Shown: positions 1 through 8,109 of the stretch, one piece after another
How the letters are laid out: each line of letters starts with the position of its first letter
How positions within the stretch are numbered: position 1 is the stretch's first letter
From: DASUPK01 sp963763955
GTDB taxonomy: Bacteria > Actinomycetota > Thermoleophilia > Solirubrobacterales > 70-9
Assembly (NCBI GenBank): GCA_963763955.1
Contig: CAVXQP010000024.1
Location: 78,638-142,637, forward strand
DNA length: 64,000 nt
Direction of reading: 5' to 3'
Made by a program: the position numbers and the translations under genes
Notes under the pieces: model-generated
What the model was told of the DNA's origin: nothing
The model's input: the letters and a program-made list of their open reading frames with translations, nothing else
Database searches by the model: none

Positions 1-319
1 CCTGGAAGACGGTGGCGATGCCGAGGCGCTCCGCGGCCTGGGGCGTGGAGATCGTGACCTTCTTGCCGTCGAAGTAGGCGTCCCCTTGGTCAGGAGGCTC
101 GACCCCGTCGATGGCCTTGATCAGCGTGCTCTTGCCGGCGCCGTTGTCGCCGACCAGGGCGACGATCTCGCCCTTGTCGACCTCGAAGTCGACCTCGTGT
201 AGGGCCCGTACGGGCCCGAAGCTCTTGGAGAACCCCCGCAGCGCGAGGAGATGCTCGGTCGCGGCACCATTACCTTCGCCGTTCGACCTTGCCTCTCCTC
301 GCGCCATTCGGGGACTCAT
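1..319 (-). CDS. Sugar ABC transporter ATP-binding protein (partial, runs off left edge)
   Basis: N-terminal 106 codons of an ABC ATPase of the sugar (xylose/ribose) importer class. It would hydrolyse ATP on the cytoplasmic face to drive uptake of the sugar bound by the downstream-of-promoter partner XylF. The translation shows the Walker A motif GDNGAGKST and the usual opening (LRGFSKSFGPVRAL). ATG codons at 319 and 307 are both possible starts. It follows the binding-protein gene by 18 bp, so the two are co-transcribed. The family normally has two ATPase domains in about 250-500 residues; only the first part is in the window. Confidence 0.9.
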   Translation of the reverse strand, partial: MSPRMARGEARSNGEGNGAATEHLLALRGFSKSFGPVRALHEVDFEVDKGEIVALVGDNGAGKSTLIKAIDGVEPPDQGDAYFDGKKVTISTPQAAERLGIATVFQ

Positions 320-337
320 TCTTCTACTTCACCTCGC

Positions 338-1483
338 CTAGCTGATCCCGGCCTGCTGGCACGCCGACTGGAACTGCGCGGTGCAGACCTCGGTCGGTGT
401 CCAGTAGCCATCGGATCCGATGAGCTTCTGGCCGCCATACTCCGCGGCTGAGACGCTCGACGTTCCCGATCCGCCGTCCTTCGTCACCGCAACCGGGGTG
501 AGGAGGAAGGACGGGACATCGGTCGACCCGTTGTTGGTCTTCGTCTGCGGAACCGGAAGACCAGTGGTCGGAACCGGCTTGCCCTGAGCGAGGGCCACGG
601 CGATCTTCGCCGCGGTCTGGGCCTCAGGCTGGGTCGCCTTGTAGACGGTCATGTACTGATCCCCGGTGAGGATCCGCTGGACCGCCTCCAGCTCGGCGTC
701 CTGACCGGTGGTCGGGACCGTCTTCGGATCGACGCCGGCAGCCTGCATCGCGGCGATCGCGCCGCCTGCGGTGCCGTCGTTCATCGCGTAGACGCCCTTG
801 AACCCGGTCTTGCCGAGGGCCGTGATCGCCTGATCCATCTCTGTCTGGGCCTGATCCGGGCTCCAGTCAGGCGTGTCGTACTCCTTCGCCACCTGGACGC
901 CCGCCTGGCTGAAGGCCGAGGCAGCGCCCTGGCCGAACAGCTTGGCGTTGTTGTCCGTCGGCGAGCCGTTGATCCGCACGATCGGCCCGTTCGGGTTGCC
1001 GTCGGTCTTCAGCTTTGTTGCCAGGGTGTCACCCTGCAGCTGGCCGACCTTGACGTTGTCGAACGAGACATACGCGTTGACGTCCGGGCTGTCCAGAACC
1101 AGACGGTCATAGCTGACCACCGGCACGTTCTGCTGCTTCGCCAGCTGCACCATCGATGCGGCGGACGTGGAGTCCACCGGATCCAGGACGACGACATCGG
1201 CGCCATCCGTGAGCGCCGCTTCCATCTGGCTCTGCTGCTGCGACGCATCCTGGTTGGCGTTGCTGTAGATCAGGTCGCAGTCCGAGCAGGCGTTCTTCAT
1301 CGCCGCCTCGAACTCCGGGTGATCGTGAGCCTCGTACCGGGTTGTTTTCGACTCGGGCAGGAGGAGCGCGATCTTCGGTCCTCCACCCCCTCCGCCGCCA
1401 CCACAGGCGGCGAGGCCGAGCCCGATCGTTGCCGCCGCAATGCCCATCATCGCGGCGCGGGCCCACCTCCTTGACTTCGCCAT
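338..1483 (-). CDS. xylF: Xylose-type sugar ABC transporter substrate-binding lipoprotein
   Basis: 381-residue periplasmic-binding-protein-fold lipoprotein that would capture a pentose outside the membrane. The N-terminus has basic residues, a hydrophobic stretch and a lipobox (LAAC) followed by a glycine run. The mature part (PKIALLLPESKTTRYE, then ADVVVLDPVDS) matches XylF-like Peripla_BP_4 proteins. I chose ATG 1483 over 1498 because GGAGG lies 8 nt before it. It lies between a ROK repressor upstream and the ABC ATPase downstream, a typical sugar-uptake operon; the permease is presumably beyond the left edge. The exact sugar is inferred from family likeness only. Confidence 0.85.
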   Translation of the reverse strand: MAKSRRWARAAMMGIAAATIGLGLAACGGGGGGGGPKIALLLPESKTTRYEAHDHPEFEAAMKNACSDCDLIYSNANQDASQQQSQMEAALTDGADVVVLDPVDSTSAASMVQLAKQQNVPVVSYDRLVLDSPDVNAYVSFDNVKVGQLQGDTLATKLKTDGNPNGPIVRINGSPTDNNAKLFGQGAASAFSQAGVQVAKEYDTPDWSPDQAQTEMDQAITALGKTGFKGVYAMNDGTAGGAIAAMQAAGVDPKTVPTTGQDAELEAVQRILTGDQYMTVYKATQPEAQTAAKIAVALAQGKPVPTTGLPVPQTKTNNGSTDVPSFLLTPVAVTKDGGSGTSSVSAAEYGGQKLIGSDGYWTPTEVCTAQFQSACQQAGIS

Positions 1484-1547
1484 TAGAGATACCTCCATTC
1501 GGGTCGTACTCCTCTCTTTATCGCAAACTTGCTGCAGAATCCATTCG

Positions 1548-2768
1548 TCATGCCGCCGCCACCTCCCGCCACTGGGGAGGCGAGGCCAGAAAGCGCTCGG
1601 GCGGCTGCAGCACGAGGGCGAGCGCGCCGAGCAGCTCCGCCCGGTCGCCCAGGGTCCCTGGGACCACGGTCACCTGCTCTGCTGCACTGAGGATCGCGTA
1701 GCGGCGGATCGACTCGAGAATCGGCTCGGTGATCAGTGTCCCCGCCCCGCTCATGTCCCCGCCGACGATCACCCGGTCCGGGTTGATCACGTTGCAGAGG
1801 TTCGCGACGGCGACACCGATCTCCCGCCCGGCCTCTGCGATCAGTCGCACCGCCGCGGCGTCCCCCTCCGTCGCCAGTTCGAGGAGCTCCTTGATCGAGA
1901 CCGGCTCGCCCCGGCTTGCGGAGATGACCTCCGCGATCGCCCGCGCCGAGGCGACGGTCTCGAGGCAGCCCCGGTTTCCGCACCTACAGATTTCCCCGCC
2001 CGGCTGGACGACGGTGTGCCCGATCTCTCCGGCCGTTCCGCCCGTGCCGTGATAGAGCCGGCCGCCGAGCAGCAGGCCCGCGCCGACCCCGGACGAAAGC
2101 TTGATGTAGATCAGGTCGGAGAACCCCTTGCCGCTCCCCCAGACGAACTCCGCGAGAGCGCCGAGGTTCGCGTCGTTCTCGACGTGCACCGGCATGCGGA
2201 GGCGCTTGGTCATCTCGGCCGCGGCGTCGACACCGACCCAGCTGGGCAGAATCGCCGAGGACCCCACGGTCCCCGTCGCCCGGTTGATCGGCCCCGGCAC
2301 GCCCATCCCGACGCCGAGCACGCGCTTGCGCTGCACCCGGGCGCGCTTCAGGACCTCATCGACCAGGTCGGCTGCGGCGTCCAGACCCTCGGCGGCGGAG
2401 TGATCGACGTCGATATTCCTCGCGGACTCCGCCAGTACCTCGTGCGAGAGGTCGGAGACGGCGACCCGCAGATGGGTGTGCCCGAAGTCGACACCGAGTG
2501 CGACGCCAGCCGACTTCTCGAGCGAGAGGAGCACCGGTGGGCGCCCACCCTGCTCGCCGTGGGCGACGCCGGGCGCGTCCATCTGCTCGGCGACGAGGCC
2601 GGCCTCCAGGAGATCCGAGACGATGCTCGACACCGTCGAGCGGGAAAGACCGGTGGCCCGGGCAATCTCGGCGCGGCTCGCGGTGCCCCGGCCGCGCAGG
2701 GCATCGATGACACGGCCGCGGTTCAATTCGCGAAGCGAACGAAGCGAGCCGGAATCCGCGGACCCCAT
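1548..2768 (-). CDS. ROK-family transcriptional repressor (XylR/NagC type)
   Basis: About 406 residues. An N-terminal winged HTH (residues about 12-65; ASRAEIARATGLSRSTVSS) is followed by a ROK sugar-kinase-like domain with the zinc motif CRCGNRGCLE preceded by EIGHT. Such proteins repress sugar-uptake genes until the sugar binds the ROK domain. It lies 64 bp upstream of xylF on the same strand, so it probably controls that operon and itself. A GTG at 2792 is an alternative start, but it would lie inside the promoter described at 2779-2806, so ATG 2768 is preferred and would be nearly leaderless. Confidence 0.88.
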   Translation of the reverse strand: MGSADSGSLRSLRELNRGRVIDALRGRGTASRAEIARATGLSRSTVSSIVSDLLEAGLVAEQMDAPGVAHGEQGGRPPVLLSLEKSAGVALGVDFGHTHLRVAVSDLSHEVLAESARNIDVDHSAAEGLDAAADLVDEVLKRARVQRKRVLGVGMGVPGPINRATGTVGSSAILPSWVGVDAAAEMTKRLRMPVHVENDANLGALAEFVWGSGKGFSDLIYIKLSSGVGAGLLLGGRLYHGTGGTAGEIGHTVVQPGGEICRCGNRGCLETVASARAIAEVISASRGEPVSIKELLELATEGDAAAVRLIAEAGREIGVAVANLCNVINPDRVIVGGDMSGAGTLITEPILESIRRYAILSAAEQVTVVPGTLGDRAELLGALALVLQPPERFLASPPQWREVAAA

Positions 2769-2778
2769 TGCCGCGGCA

Positions 2779-2806
2779 GCCTTACGAACCACCGGCGGTT
2801 TGTCAA
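2779..2806 (-). promoter_or_regulatory. Promoter of the ROK gene with an imperfect palindrome in the spacer
   Basis: On the minus strand a perfect TTGACA (2806-2801) is followed after 16 nt by TAAGGC (2784-2779). Transcription would begin a few bases before ATG 2768. The spacer holds AACCGCCGGTGGTT (12 of 14 positions palindromic), a plausible ROK operator. Promoter and operator functions are inferred. Confidence 0.45.
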
Positions 2807-2870
2807 GTCTTTGGAGGAACTACGCCCTGAAGCCGGCCCGGTATGTCAGGGCAGCTACAAACCGCTCGAG

Positions 2871-3740
2871 TCAGCCACCCTCGGCGCCAATCCCGTGCGT
2901 CAGGCCAGGAGCGGGAGCGCTGGACCCGCCGCCCCCGCCTCCACCGCCGCCGCTCGGCGCTGGTGTGGGCGCGACCGCCTGGGTGACGGGCGGCACGTTG
3001 ACGGGCGTGGCCTGACGCGCCGCCTTGGCCGCGGCCTTCCTGGCAGCCGCGTCCGCCGCGTCCGCCGCGGCCGCCGCGGCCGCCGCCGCCGCACGCTCCC
3101 GGCGCCTCTCGGCGGCCCTCCGCGCCTGAGCCGCGGCCACGTTCTCGGCGCGCGTTCGCGTCCGGTGGACTGCCGCAAGGGCGCTCGGCGCGGCCGAGAC
3201 GGCCAGGGAGGGCTGCAGAGGAGAAGCGCTGCTGTGGGAACCCGAGAGCCGGCCTCCCAGGATCAGCGCGATGAGGATATTCAGAGCCGCGACGCTTCCC
3301 CACCGCCACCGCATCGACAACCGGGGCAGGCGAAGTCTGAGGGGCGGCGACACCCCGGAGGCCGGCCTGGGCGAGCGGGCGGGCCTGGTTCGGCGGGCGA
3401 GCGCCCGGTGGATCGGGCTGGGGGCCTCGGCGGTGAGCATGGCCGCGAGCCGGGTCTGGATCTCCGCGCTCGGCGGGTGTCCCTCTTCGATCCGAGCGAT
3501 GGTGGACGGATCTGTCCGGATGATCGCCGCCAGCTGCGTCTGGCTCAGCCCCCGTTTGGCACGCTGGTTCGCGACCAGGGTGCCGTAGACGGTGCTCCCC
3601 TCCGTCAGGCTCTTCTGGGAGGGAGCAAAACGGCGCCCGGCGCTCCCTCGCTCCGACTCGGAGCTGGTGCGCTCAGTCGGCGTCCTCTTGCCCGCCTTGC
3701 GCCCTGCGGCTCTGCTGCGCTTCGTGCGGCTCACCTTCAA
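2871..3740 (-). CDS. XRE-family HTH protein with one membrane segment and an Ala/Arg-rich tail
   Basis: 289 residues in four parts. A basic Ser/Thr/Arg-rich N-terminus comes first. An XRE helix-turn-helix follows at residues about 50-100 (RGLSQTQLAAIIRTDPSTIARIEEG). A Pro/Arg stretch leads to a single hydrophobic segment near residues 148-163 (SVAALNILIALILGG). The C-terminus is low-complexity, with Ala/Arg-rich likely coiled-coil, Pro/Val and a Gly run. The layout recalls RodZ-like cytoplasmic-HTH/membrane/periplasmic-tail proteins, but RodZ identity is not supported by the tail. It stands alone behind the ROK gene. Function unknown. Confidence 0.75.
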   Translation of the reverse strand: MKVSRTKRSRAAGRKAGKRTPTERTSSESERGSAGRRFAPSQKSLTEGSTVYGTLVANQRAKRGLSQTQLAAIIRTDPSTIARIEEGHPPSAEIQTRLAAMLTAEAPSPIHRALARRTRPARSPRPASGVSPPLRLRLPRLSMRWRWGSVAALNILIALILGGRLSGSHSSASPLQPSLAVSAAPSALAAVHRTRTRAENVAAAQARRAAERRRERAAAAAAAAAADAADAAARKAAAKAARQATPVNVPPVTQAVAPTPAPSGGGGGGGGGSSAPAPGLTHGIGAEGG

Positions 3741-3855
3741 CCCCTTACGAAAGTCCCCGCCAAAGACTCTGCTTGAGAAATTTCATCGATTCAGAACAGA
3801 AATATGACCCCGCCGAGCCTAGCTCAAGTCGGTCGGTCGTGTCTTGGCGCTGCCT

Positions 3856-4422
3856 TCAGTTGATGCGCGAGATACCCCCCGCGGTGGCCAGCTCGAAGGC
3901 TCTCCCGGCCTTCGGGTCGTAGACCTCGATCTGCAGATCCGTGCCGGGATACGCGATGTAGGCGTTGTGGCTTTCGGCCACGCCGGCGACCAGGCCGCCA
4001 TCGGGCGTGTGCCCGGTGGTCTCGCCCGGCCTTCGGGACACCTCCTTGAGGATCTCGTAGCCCCTGGCGAGCGGGTAGGTCGCGACCGTCAGCGAGGTCC
4101 GACGTGAGCCGGCTGGCACACCGGCGTCGAGATAGCGGATGAAGATGTTGCCGTTCGGATCGACGGTGAGCTCATGCTCGCCTGGCCGCTCTCCGGCCCA
4201 ATAGACGGGATGTCCGACCGAGTTCGCGAGATCGCGCAACCCGCCGAAGCTCGCCACCACGGGCCCTTGCGCGGCCGGCCGGCCCGAGGTCGTCCGGTCG
4301 GGCCCTGTTGTGGTCGCGCCACCGGTGCCGCCGCACCCGGCGATCAACAGAAGGACCATGATGGCCGCGGCGACCCCGCTGCCAATGACCAAGGCAGTGG
4401 TGCTAGTTCGCCACCGTGGCAC
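3856..4422 (-). CDS. Hypothetical secreted lipoprotein, 188 aa
   Basis: The N-terminus has a hydrophobic segment ending in the lipobox LIAGC, so this is a likely lipoprotein. The mature part has a Thr/Gly/Pro linker and a small domain (GHPVYWAGERPGEHELTV; later YPLARGYEILKEV). I do not recognise a named family. Its ATG overlaps the 3' end of the collagen-like gene by 20 bp, so it is translationally coupled to that gene and is the last member of a three-gene secreted set. Confidence 0.7.
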   Translation of the reverse strand: MPRWRTSTTALVIGSGVAAAIMVLLLIAGCGGTGGATTTGPDRTTSGRPAAQGPVVASFGGLRDLANSVGHPVYWAGERPGEHELTVDPNGNIFIRYLDAGVPAGSRRTSLTVATYPLARGYEILKEVSRRPGETTGHTPDGGLVAGVAESHNAYIAYPGTDLQIEVYDPKAGRAFELATAGGISRIN

Positions 4423-5065
4423 AGGTCGCCCAGGCCGTGACGGTCCACGTCTCGCCGACGGTCAGGGCCGCTCCCGCTACAACTTGGGCATTGATCCTCC
4501 AGGTGTTGGCGTTCAGCGGGAAGCTCGCGGTGGCGAAGACCTTGCCGGCGTCGCCTGGGTCTGAGGTACCGATCACGTAGCCGCCGCCGAGCACGCTCTT
4601 GGCACCGCAGGTGACGTCCTGCGTCTCACTGGAGTCTGTCTGGGGCACGGACGTGCTGGTTGCGGTCCCGTACCCGCTCACACCCGGAGCACCGGGGGCA
4701 CCCGGGGCACCCGGGGCACCTGGGGCACCCGGAGCTCCAGGGGTTCCCGGCAGGCCCATCGGTCCCTGGATTCCCGGTGGTCCCTGCGGGCCGCCGGGCG
4801 TCCCGGCCGGACCCCGCGGACCGGACTGGTTGATCAAGATGCCGCGCTCGTTGCCCCGGCATCTGCCGGTGTTGGAGAGCCGCAGCAAGCCCTTGCCGGG
4901 GTTCTTCGACTTGACGCAGGCCAAAAAGCCCGTCTGGGCGGGAGCGCTGCCGCTACCGAGCGCGGCGAAGGCGCAGAAGGCCGCGAGCGCGAGCAGCGCC
5001 CCGAGAAGGGTCCTATGTCGACTAGAACAAATGGCCAAAGTCCCTGAGGACTGGAAGTTAGCCAT
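4403..5065 (-). CDS. Secreted collagen-like protein with GXY repeats
   Basis: About 220 residues: signal peptide (LLGALLALAAFCAF), a short N-terminal domain with Cys (FLACVKSKNPGKG), about 18 collagen Gly-X-Y triplets including a run of GAP units, and a C-terminal beta-rich domain with two Cys (DVTCGAKSVLGGGYVI). Actinobacterial proteins of this make-up are exported and may form triple-helical stalks on the surface. ATG 5065 is chosen because the upstream gene ends at 5088. No good Shine-Dalgarno is visible. The C-terminal domain resembles ones seen alone in other actinobacterial secreted proteins, but I cannot name it. Confidence 0.75.
   Translation of the reverse strand: MANFQSSGTLAICSSRHRTLLGALLALAAFCAFAALGSGSAPAQTGFLACVKSKNPGKGLLRLSNTGRCRGNERGILINQSGPRGPAGTPGGPQGPPGIQGPMGLPGTPGAPGAPGAPGAPGAPGAPGVSGYGTATSTSVPQTDSSETQDVTCGAKSVLGGGYVIGTSDPGDAGKVFATASFPLNANTWRINAQVVAGAALTVGETWTVTAWATCATVAN
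4680..4746 (-). repeat. Tandem 9-bp repeat encoding GAP collagen triplets
   Basis: Near-perfect tandem copies of a 9-bp unit (plus strand GGCACCCGG and one-base variants) encode successive Gly-Ala-Pro triplets. The near-identity at DNA level points to recent slippage expansion, so repeat number may vary between strains. Confidence 0.8.
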
Positions 5066-5087
5066 TTGCGGAGGATTCGGCCGCGCG

Positions 5088-5492
5088 CTAGCGCCTAAAG
5101 CGGAAGACGCGCGTATCGCTGTCCGTCGCACCCGTGGAGTCGCTCGCGGTGATCGCGGTGCGCAGCTTGGAGGCGCCGAGGTGACTCGCGATCATGAAGC
5201 GGGCCGCCTTGTTCAGGGTCAGGGTCTCTCGGCCGATCTGGCCGGCGGAGAAGATCGCCGTGTCGACGACCGGGCCCAGGTTCCGCCCCGGCAACACCAG
5301 GGTGGACTTGGCGGTCACCTGGCAGGCGTTCGCGCACACGAAGCGGTAGAGGACCCGCTTCCCAACCTTGAGCTTGCCCACGGGCCAGTAGGCGACCAGG
5401 GTGTCGTACTCGGTGGCCGCCTTGGCCCTGGCTGGAGCCAGACCGGCCGGCGCAGCGGCCGCGAGGCCTGTCAAGGCGAGGATGGCGCTCAC
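5088..5492 (-). CDS. Hypothetical exported protein, 134 aa
   Basis: Begins with a signal peptide (LALTGLAAAAPAGLAPARA) and continues as a single compact, beta-rich domain with two Cys in CANACQ and a C-terminus rich in polar residues (SDTRVFRFRR). No family recognised. The domain reads like an Ig-fold or carboxypeptidase-regulatory-like module, which is a guess. It is 22 bp upstream of the collagen-like gene on the same strand, so the two products are probably exported together. Confidence 0.65.
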   Translation of the reverse strand: MSAILALTGLAAAAPAGLAPARAKAATEYDTLVAYWPVGKLKVGKRVLYRFVCANACQVTAKSTLVLPGRNLGPVVDTAIFSAGQIGRETLTLNKAARFMIASHLGASKLRTAITASDSTGATDSDTRVFRFRR

Positions 5493-5535
5493 CCCGATTC
5501 CGCTGTCCCGCGTCTCATCATGGCTTGCCTCGAGG

Positions 5536-5844
5536 TCAGTACCCGAGGGCGAACTTCGCGTCCTCGGACATCATCTCCGGGGACCAGGGCGGATCGAAGA
5601 CCATCTTCGGATGGACCTTGTCGATCCCCTGCAGCTGGCCCACGAACTCGCGCATCTGCTCTGAGACCTGCGGCCCGATGGGGCACGCGGGCGTGGTCAG
5701 CGTGAAGGTGATGAAGGCCTCGGGACCCTCGATCTCGACGTCGTAGACGAGCCCGAGCGAGACGAAATCGAGCCCCAGCTCGGGGTCGATCACCTCCTCG
5801 AGCGCCTCGTAGACGTCCTCTTCGGTTGTGGTCTCTGTTGCCAT
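5536..5844 (-). CDS. MIP18/SufT-like Fe-S assembly protein (DUF59)
   Basis: 102 residues of the DUF59/MIP18 family, which help insert or transfer Fe-S clusters in the cytoplasm (SufT, PaaD-like, MIP18). Visible hallmarks are the opening YEALEEVIDPELGLDFVSLGLVY, the conserved Cys in TTPACPIGP and the C-terminal DPPWSPEMMSEDAKF. Length is normal. Its ATG overlaps the stop of a 75-aa gene upstream (TGATG), so the two are coupled. No suf operon is present here, so its client is unknown. Confidence 0.85.
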   Translation of the reverse strand: MATETTTEEDVYEALEEVIDPELGLDFVSLGLVYDVEIEGPEAFITFTLTTPACPIGPQVSEQMREFVGQLQGIDKVHPKMVFDPPWSPEMMSEDAKFALGY

Positions 5845-6071
5845 CAGAAGTTCCCGTAGGGAGCGTTTTGGACCTGCGATGAACGCGGATCCTCGGAGTG
5901 ATCAGGCTTCGGCCGTGCTTCGGTGGCGGTTCCTATCGCCGCCTCGGTGGGAATCAATCCAACCCTTACAACAGCCCAGAGGCCAGGATGTTGCTCAGCC
6001 ACCAGCCAGGTCGCCTCGGGATGCTCCTCGGCGAGACGCTCACGCTCGCGTTCTGCCTGCTCTCTATCCAT
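5844..6071 (-). CDS. Hypothetical small protein, 75 aa
   Basis: ATG 6071 opens a 75-residue frame beginning with a charged helix (MDREQAERERERLAEEHPEA) followed by TWLVAEQHPGLWAVVRVG. The stop TGA overlaps the ATG of the SufT-like gene. The frame is open for a long way upstream because it shadows fxsA, but the coding-like part starts at this Met. I do not recognise it. The tight overlap and residue pattern suggest a real gene. Confidence 0.55.
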   Translation of the reverse strand: MDREQAERERERLAEEHPEATWLVAEQHPGLWAVVRVGLIPTEAAIGTATEARPKPDHSEDPRSSQVQNAPYGNF

Positions 6072-6137
6072 TCCAACAAGGATAGGGGGCCGGGCTCCAA
6101 GCCTGCCTGAATGGCTCCACGAGTAACTTGCGGGGCT

Positions 6138-6737
6138 GTGTTCCTGCTCGTCCTCATCTTCATCATCGTCCCGATCGCCGAGCTCTACGTGATCATCCAG
6201 GTCGGCGAGGCGATCGGGACGATCCCCACGCTGGTGCTCTTGCTCCTCGATGCCCTGCTCGGCTCGATGCTCCTTCGGCACCAGGGACGAGCCGCCTGGG
6301 TGCGTTTCAACCGAGCCATCGCCGAAGGGCGCCTTCCACACAAGGAGGTCTTCGACGGGGTCCTGATCATCCTCGGCGGGGCGTTGCTGATCACGCCCGG
6401 CTTCATCACGGACATCTTCGGGCTCGTCCTGCTGATCCCGCCTACGCGGGCGATCGTCCGAGCGATTTCCTCCCGCATCGTCCGCAGGCGGATGGCGATG
6501 GGCGAAGCGGTCTTCTGGACGATGGGTCGCACCCCGCCCCGCCGCCCGGCTCCTGAGGGCCCGGGACCCGCCCCGGGCGGACGCGATGCGCCGCCGCGAG
6601 GTCCTGCTCCGGACGACCCGTTCAGCTGGGAGGACCCGCCGCCGACCGCCCCCCGCGCCGATGACATCGAGGGGACCGGGCATGAGATCCGGGACGAGGA
6701 CGGGCTCCCGCCCGGCCGCGAGCCATTCGGCGGATGA
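6138..6737 (+). CDS. fxsA: FxsA-family inner-membrane protein
   Basis: About 200 residues with three to four hydrophobic segments in the first 110 (FLLVLIFIIVPIAELYVII, then TLVLLLLDALLG, then ILGGALLITPGFITD), characteristic of FxsA, and a long Pro/Gly/Arg-rich cytoplasmic tail. FxsA proteins relieve phage F exclusion in E. coli; their normal role is unclear. GTG 6138 gives the family's usual start; ATG 6111 would add nine residues. Its end overlaps the next ATG by 4 bp. Confidence 0.88.
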   Translation: MFLLVLIFIIVPIAELYVIIQVGEAIGTIPTLVLLLLDALLGSMLLRHQGRAAWVRFNRAIAEGRLPHKEVFDGVLIILGGALLITPGFITDIFGLVLLIPPTRAIVRAISSRIVRRRMAMGEAVFWTMGRTPPRRPAPEGPGPAPGGRDAPPRGPAPDDPFSWEDPPPTAPRADDIEGTGHEIRDEDGLPPGREPFGG

Positions 6738-7456
6738 ACGATCGAGGGCAACGCTTCTTCGTCTGCGGGTTCGGCGACCCAGCTGCCGGCGTGGGAGCGC
6801 TGGCCTGGGACCTCGGGGAGCCCGGCGCCCTGCTCCTGACCAAGGCCGAGGGCAGTCGGGCCGCGACGTTCGCGCTGGAGGAGGGCGGCGACGCCGCGAC
6901 ACTCGACATCACCGCCGAGGACACGGCCATCGAGGCGACCCTGAGCCCGCGCACCGCCGAGATCCCGCTCGGCGACCAGGGCGGCCTTACGGTCTCCGTC
7001 TGCGTCGCTGAGGTGACCCCGAGGGACGGCTCGCAGAGCTTCCAGTGCTCCGGGCAGATCAGCCGCTGGAGCGCCGATCCCCTCGAGGGCGCAGGCACAT
7101 TTCGCCAACTCGCGATCGATGCAGGTGACCAGGCGCTGCTCGTGGTTGAGGCCCGCGGGGAGCCGGGTGCGGAACACGGAGATGAGCGGACGCGGGCGTG
7201 GCTGATCCGGGGCGAGGACGACGCCCGCTTCGAGGACGCCTTCATCTCCACCCAGTACGACGGGAAGGGCGTCCCCACCCGCTTCGGCCTCGAGCTCTGG
7301 CCGGAGGAGGCCGAGCGAGCGAGCCGAGCCGCCGCCACCAGGGTCGCGGCCTCCTCCGAGGGCAGTGTCGGAGTGGGCAACGCCTGGGCGGGCCTCTTCC
7401 GCTGCCAGACCGACGGGATCCTGGGCCTCGGCAGCTACCTGCTCTGGCGCGCATGA
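6734..7456 (+). CDS. Hypothetical protein, 240 aa
   Basis: Soluble, acidic protein without signal peptide or membrane segment (RFFVCGFGDPAAGVGALAWDLGEPG near the N-terminus; ERTRAWLIRGEDDARFEDAFIS later). I do not recognise a characterised family; it resembles two repeated beta-rich halves. It overlaps fxsA by 4 bp and the HAD gene by 4 bp (ATGA), so it is the middle gene of a three-gene operon. Confidence 0.7.
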   Translation: MNDRGQRFFVCGFGDPAAGVGALAWDLGEPGALLLTKAEGSRAATFALEEGGDAATLDITAEDTAIEATLSPRTAEIPLGDQGGLTVSVCVAEVTPRDGSQSFQCSGQISRWSADPLEGAGTFRQLAIDAGDQALLVVEARGEPGAEHGDERTRAWLIRGEDDARFEDAFISTQYDGKGVPTRFGLELWPEEAERASRAAATRVAASSEGSVGVGNAWAGLFRCQTDGILGLGSYLLWRA

Positions 7457-8100
7457 GCAGACCCGACCGGATCACCACGGTGATCTCCGACTTCGGCGGC
7501 GTGCTCACCACGCCCCTCGTGCAGTCGTTTGCGGCCGTCCAGGATCAAACCGGCATTCCGATGGACGAGCTCGGCAAGGCGATGACGCGGATCGAGCTCC
7601 AGGACGGTGCCCATCCGCTCTACGAGCTCGAAAAGGGAAGGCTTACCGAGGTCGACTTCCTCGCGAAGCTCGGTGACGCGCTGGAGCCCGCCCTCGGGCA
7701 CCGCCCTGAGCTGCACCGGTTCAGGGAGATCTACTTCGAGGCACTCCACCCCAACCAGCCGATGATCGATCTGATGCGGGAGGCCGGAGCGAGCGGCCGC
7801 CGCATGGGCATGCTCACCAACAACGTCCGGGAGTGGGAGCCGCTCTGGCGCTCGAAGCTACCGGTGGACGAGATCTTCGAGGTCGTCGTGGACTCCGGAT
7901 TCGTCGGCATGCGGAAGCCGGACCGCGAGATCTACGAGCTCACCCTGGAGCGGCTCAACGGTGTGCCGGCGGATCAGTGCCTCTTCATCGACGATGTCGA
8001 CGTCAACTGCGCGGCAGCCGAGGAGCTCGGGATGTCCGCGGTCCACTATCGGGACAACGCTCAGGCGATCGCGGAGATCCGAGAGGCGCTGACTCTCTGA
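7453..8100 (+). CDS. HAD-superfamily hydrolase
   Basis: 215 residues with HAD phosphatase motifs: motif I ISDFGGVLTT (second Asp replaced by Gly, as in the epoxide-hydrolase N-domain/HAD-IA subgroup), motif II MLTNN, motif III Lys in MRKPDREIYE, and motif IV LFIDDVDVN. It probably hydrolyses a small phosphorylated metabolite in the cytoplasm, substrate unknown. The motif I change from DxD to DFG is normal in this subgroup but may lower phosphatase activity. ATG 7453 overlaps the stop of the preceding gene (ATGA). Confidence 0.85.
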   Translation: MSRPDRITTVISDFGGVLTTPLVQSFAAVQDQTGIPMDELGKAMTRIELQDGAHPLYELEKGRLTEVDFLAKLGDALEPALGHRPELHRFREIYFEALHPNQPMIDLMREAGASGRRMGMLTNNVREWEPLWRSKLPVDEIFEVVVDSGFVGMRKPDREIYELTLERLNGVPADQCLFIDDVDVNCAAAEELGMSAVHYRDNAQAIAEIREALTL

Positions 8101-8109
8101 ACGCCCGGA

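Noticed and set aside
1440..3776. A 778-aa open frame on the plus strand opposite the ROK, XylF and XRE genes
   Set aside because: Low-complexity Arg/Pro/Gly translation typical of the antisense of high-GC genes; the opposite-strand genes have clear domains.
4680..4746. CRISPR array
   Set aside because: The short tandem units have no spacers and encode collagen Gly-Ala-Pro triplets in frame.
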